Assembly: GCA_030840185.1 (NCBI GenBank)
Contig: JAUZFY010000227.1
Coordinates: 1-5,948, forward strand
Reading direction: 5' to 3'
Source of the DNA: Microbacteriaceae bacterium
Lineage (GTDB): Bacteria > Actinomycetota > Actinomycetes > Actinomycetales > Microbacteriaceae
Length of the DNA stretch: 5,948 nucleotides
Shown: positions 5,111-5,948 of the stretch, piece by piece
How positions within the stretch are numbered: the first letter of the stretch is position 1
Layout: every line of letters starts with the position of its first letter
Notes under the pieces: model-generated
What the model was told of the DNA's origin: nothing
Database searches by the model: none
What the model saw: only the letters and a program-made list of their open reading frames with translations
Made by a program: the position numbers and the translations under genes

Positions 5111-5948
5111 ATGCTGAACCTCCTGCGATACCGCCATGCCTCGGCGCGCTCGGCGACGATCGTCGCCAGCGTCGCGCTAACCGTGACCGCACTGCTGGTG
5201 CCGGCCGCCGCGAACGCGGCACCCGCCGTGTCCGCCGCCAAACCGCAAGCAACCGCGGTGTACGTTGCCCCGAGCGGCAGCGGCCCGCAGAACGGCACGG
5301 AAAAGCATCCGTATCGCTCCCTCGAGGCCGCTCGCAATGCCGTACGCAAGATCAGCAAGAACGCAAAGTCTGACATCAATGTCGTGCTCGCCGACGGCAC
5401 CTACACCGTCGACAGCACCTTCACCCTGACTAGCCAGGACTCCGGCCAAAACGGCCACACCGTCACGTACGAGGCCGCGCCGGGAGCGCATCCGGTGATC
5501 AGCGGCGGCCAGTCGGTCACAGGCTGGACGGTTTCGGATGCTGCCAAAGGCATCTACAAGACCCACGTCGGCAATATCGACACCCGTGAGCTCTATGTCA
5601 ACGGTCAGCTTGAGACGCGGGCTCGCAGCGGAAAGAACCCCTCCGGCTTCACCAAGACGTCGACCGGTTACACCATCACCGACACGAGCCTCGACGCGTA
5701 CCAGAACCAGACCGACATGGAGGTCGTGAGCGCCTGGGGCTGGATGCTCTACCGCTGCCCGGTCGCATCCATCGTGGGCAACACGATGACGATGCAGCAG
5801 CCGTGCTGGAACAACGCGAACCTGCATGCGGGCCAGGAGATCCAGAATCCCATCTGGATCGAGAATGCCTATGAGCTCCTGGACACCCCGGGGGAGTGGT
5901 ACCTAGACCAGTCCACCGGTGACCTCTACTACATGCCCAAGCCCGGTC
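5111..5948 (+). CDS. Secreted right-handed beta-helix protein, GH141-like (3' partial)
   Basis: The frame is open from ATG 5111 to the window edge (279 codons), so most of the protein lies outside. A Sec signal peptide is clear: basic N-region with Arg6, Arg8 and Arg13, hydrophobic core from Ile17 to about Ala33, and an A-x-A cleavage site (Ala34-Asn35-Ala36). The mature part opens with YVAPSGSG (51-58), a GTEKHPYRSLEAARNAV segment (62-78) and ADGTYTVDSTFTL (94-106). DSG, SGGQSVTGW (131-139), ELYVNGQLETRAR (160-172) and DTPGEWYLD...GDLYYMP (258-276) follow. This order is typical of secreted parallel beta-helix proteins annotated as GH141-like glycosidases (known members act as alpha-L-fucosidase on RG-II or as xylanase). 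GH120-like or DUF1565 proteins share only the N-terminal motif. Cys216 and Cys232 could form a disulfide. The start has only a weak GGGA 4 nt upstream and no in-frame alternative nearby. Activity is inferred; active-site residues cannot be assigned from this fragment. Confidence 0.82.
   Translation, partial: MLNLLRYRHASARSATIVASVALTVTALLVPAAANAAPAVSAAKPQATAVYVAPSGSGPQNGTEKHPYRSLEAARNAVRKISKNAKSDINVVLADGTYTVDSTFTLTSQDSGQNGHTVTYEAAPGAHPVISGGQSVTGWTVSDAAKGIYKTHVGNIDTRELYVNGQLETRARSGKNPSGFTKTSTGYTITDTSLDAYQNQTDMEVVSAWGWMLYRCPVASIVGNTMTMQQPCWNNANLHAGQEIQNPIWIENAYELLDTPGEWYLDQSTGDLYYMPKPG

Noticed and set aside
5100..5112. ATTG-GGATT-CAAT inverted repeat at the beta-helix start codon
   Set aside because: Arms of 4 bp with an asymmetric centre and no resemblance to the 4220-4236 palindrome beyond ATTG; likely chance.
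5177..5827. Open frame on the - strand opposite the beta-helix gene (216 residues)
   Set aside because: Low-complexity Val/Arg/Gly-rich product with no motifs; the + strand has a signal peptide and family motifs.
1..5948. Search by eye for CRISPR repeats, tRNA genes, insertion sequences and attachment repeats
   Set aside because: No regularly spaced repeats, cloverleaf-like sequences, transposase motifs or long terminal repeats were found on either strand.

Overview
The window reads as chromosomal DNA of a high-GC actinobacterium. The codons are strongly biased to G/C in the third position, cydD and cydC overlap by ATGA, and one or two promoters seem to give leaderless messages. The protein style (CydC, FCD-type GntR, secreted beta-helix protein) fits a Microbacteriaceae-like soil or plant-associated genus. 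That family assignment is an inference from style, not from a marker gene.

Left part (1-2756, + strand): the 3' two thirds of cydD and a complete cydC, translationally coupled. They encode the two half-transporters of the CydDC ABC exporter needed to assemble cytochrome bd oxidase. cydA and cydB would be expected just upstream, outside the window. CydC keeps the family's membrane-domain signatures, but its ATPase domain is unusually short between Walker A and the Q-loop and has Ala where the Q-loop Gln is expected.

Middle (2757-3719, + strand): a full-length LysR-family regulator starts 36 bp after cydC, probably from its own promoter, which would yield a leaderless mRNA. No divergent target gene is present, so its regulon cannot be read from this window.

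Right part (3720-5948): a carbohydrate-use locus begins here. On the - strand, convergent with lysR, is a small L-rhamnose mutarotase-family gene (rhaM-like). Divergent from it across a 200-bp AT-richer control region (4095-4294) is a GntR/FCD regulator. After that comes the 5' part of a Sec-secreted right-handed beta-helix protein that resembles GH141-type glycosidases and runs off the right edge. Together they suggest a regulated system for taking apart a rhamnose-containing plant polysaccharide such as pectin or rhamnogalacturonan. In that reading, the secreted enzyme cuts outside the cell, the mutarotase feeds rhamnose-type sugars into catabolism, and the GntR protein senses a sugar acid or related ligand.

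The control region is the only gene-free stretch of any size, and no gap exceeds 300 bp. It holds a perfect 17-bp palindrome overlapping a candidate -35 box of the gntR promoter, a second degenerate copy of the palindrome's core, and two further inverted repeats. No tRNA, rRNA, CRISPR array, transposase or attachment site was seen. I see no clearly undescribed system. The most interesting items are the operator architecture at 4127-4253, the modified CydC nucleotide-binding domain and the uncharacterised secreted beta-helix enzyme.
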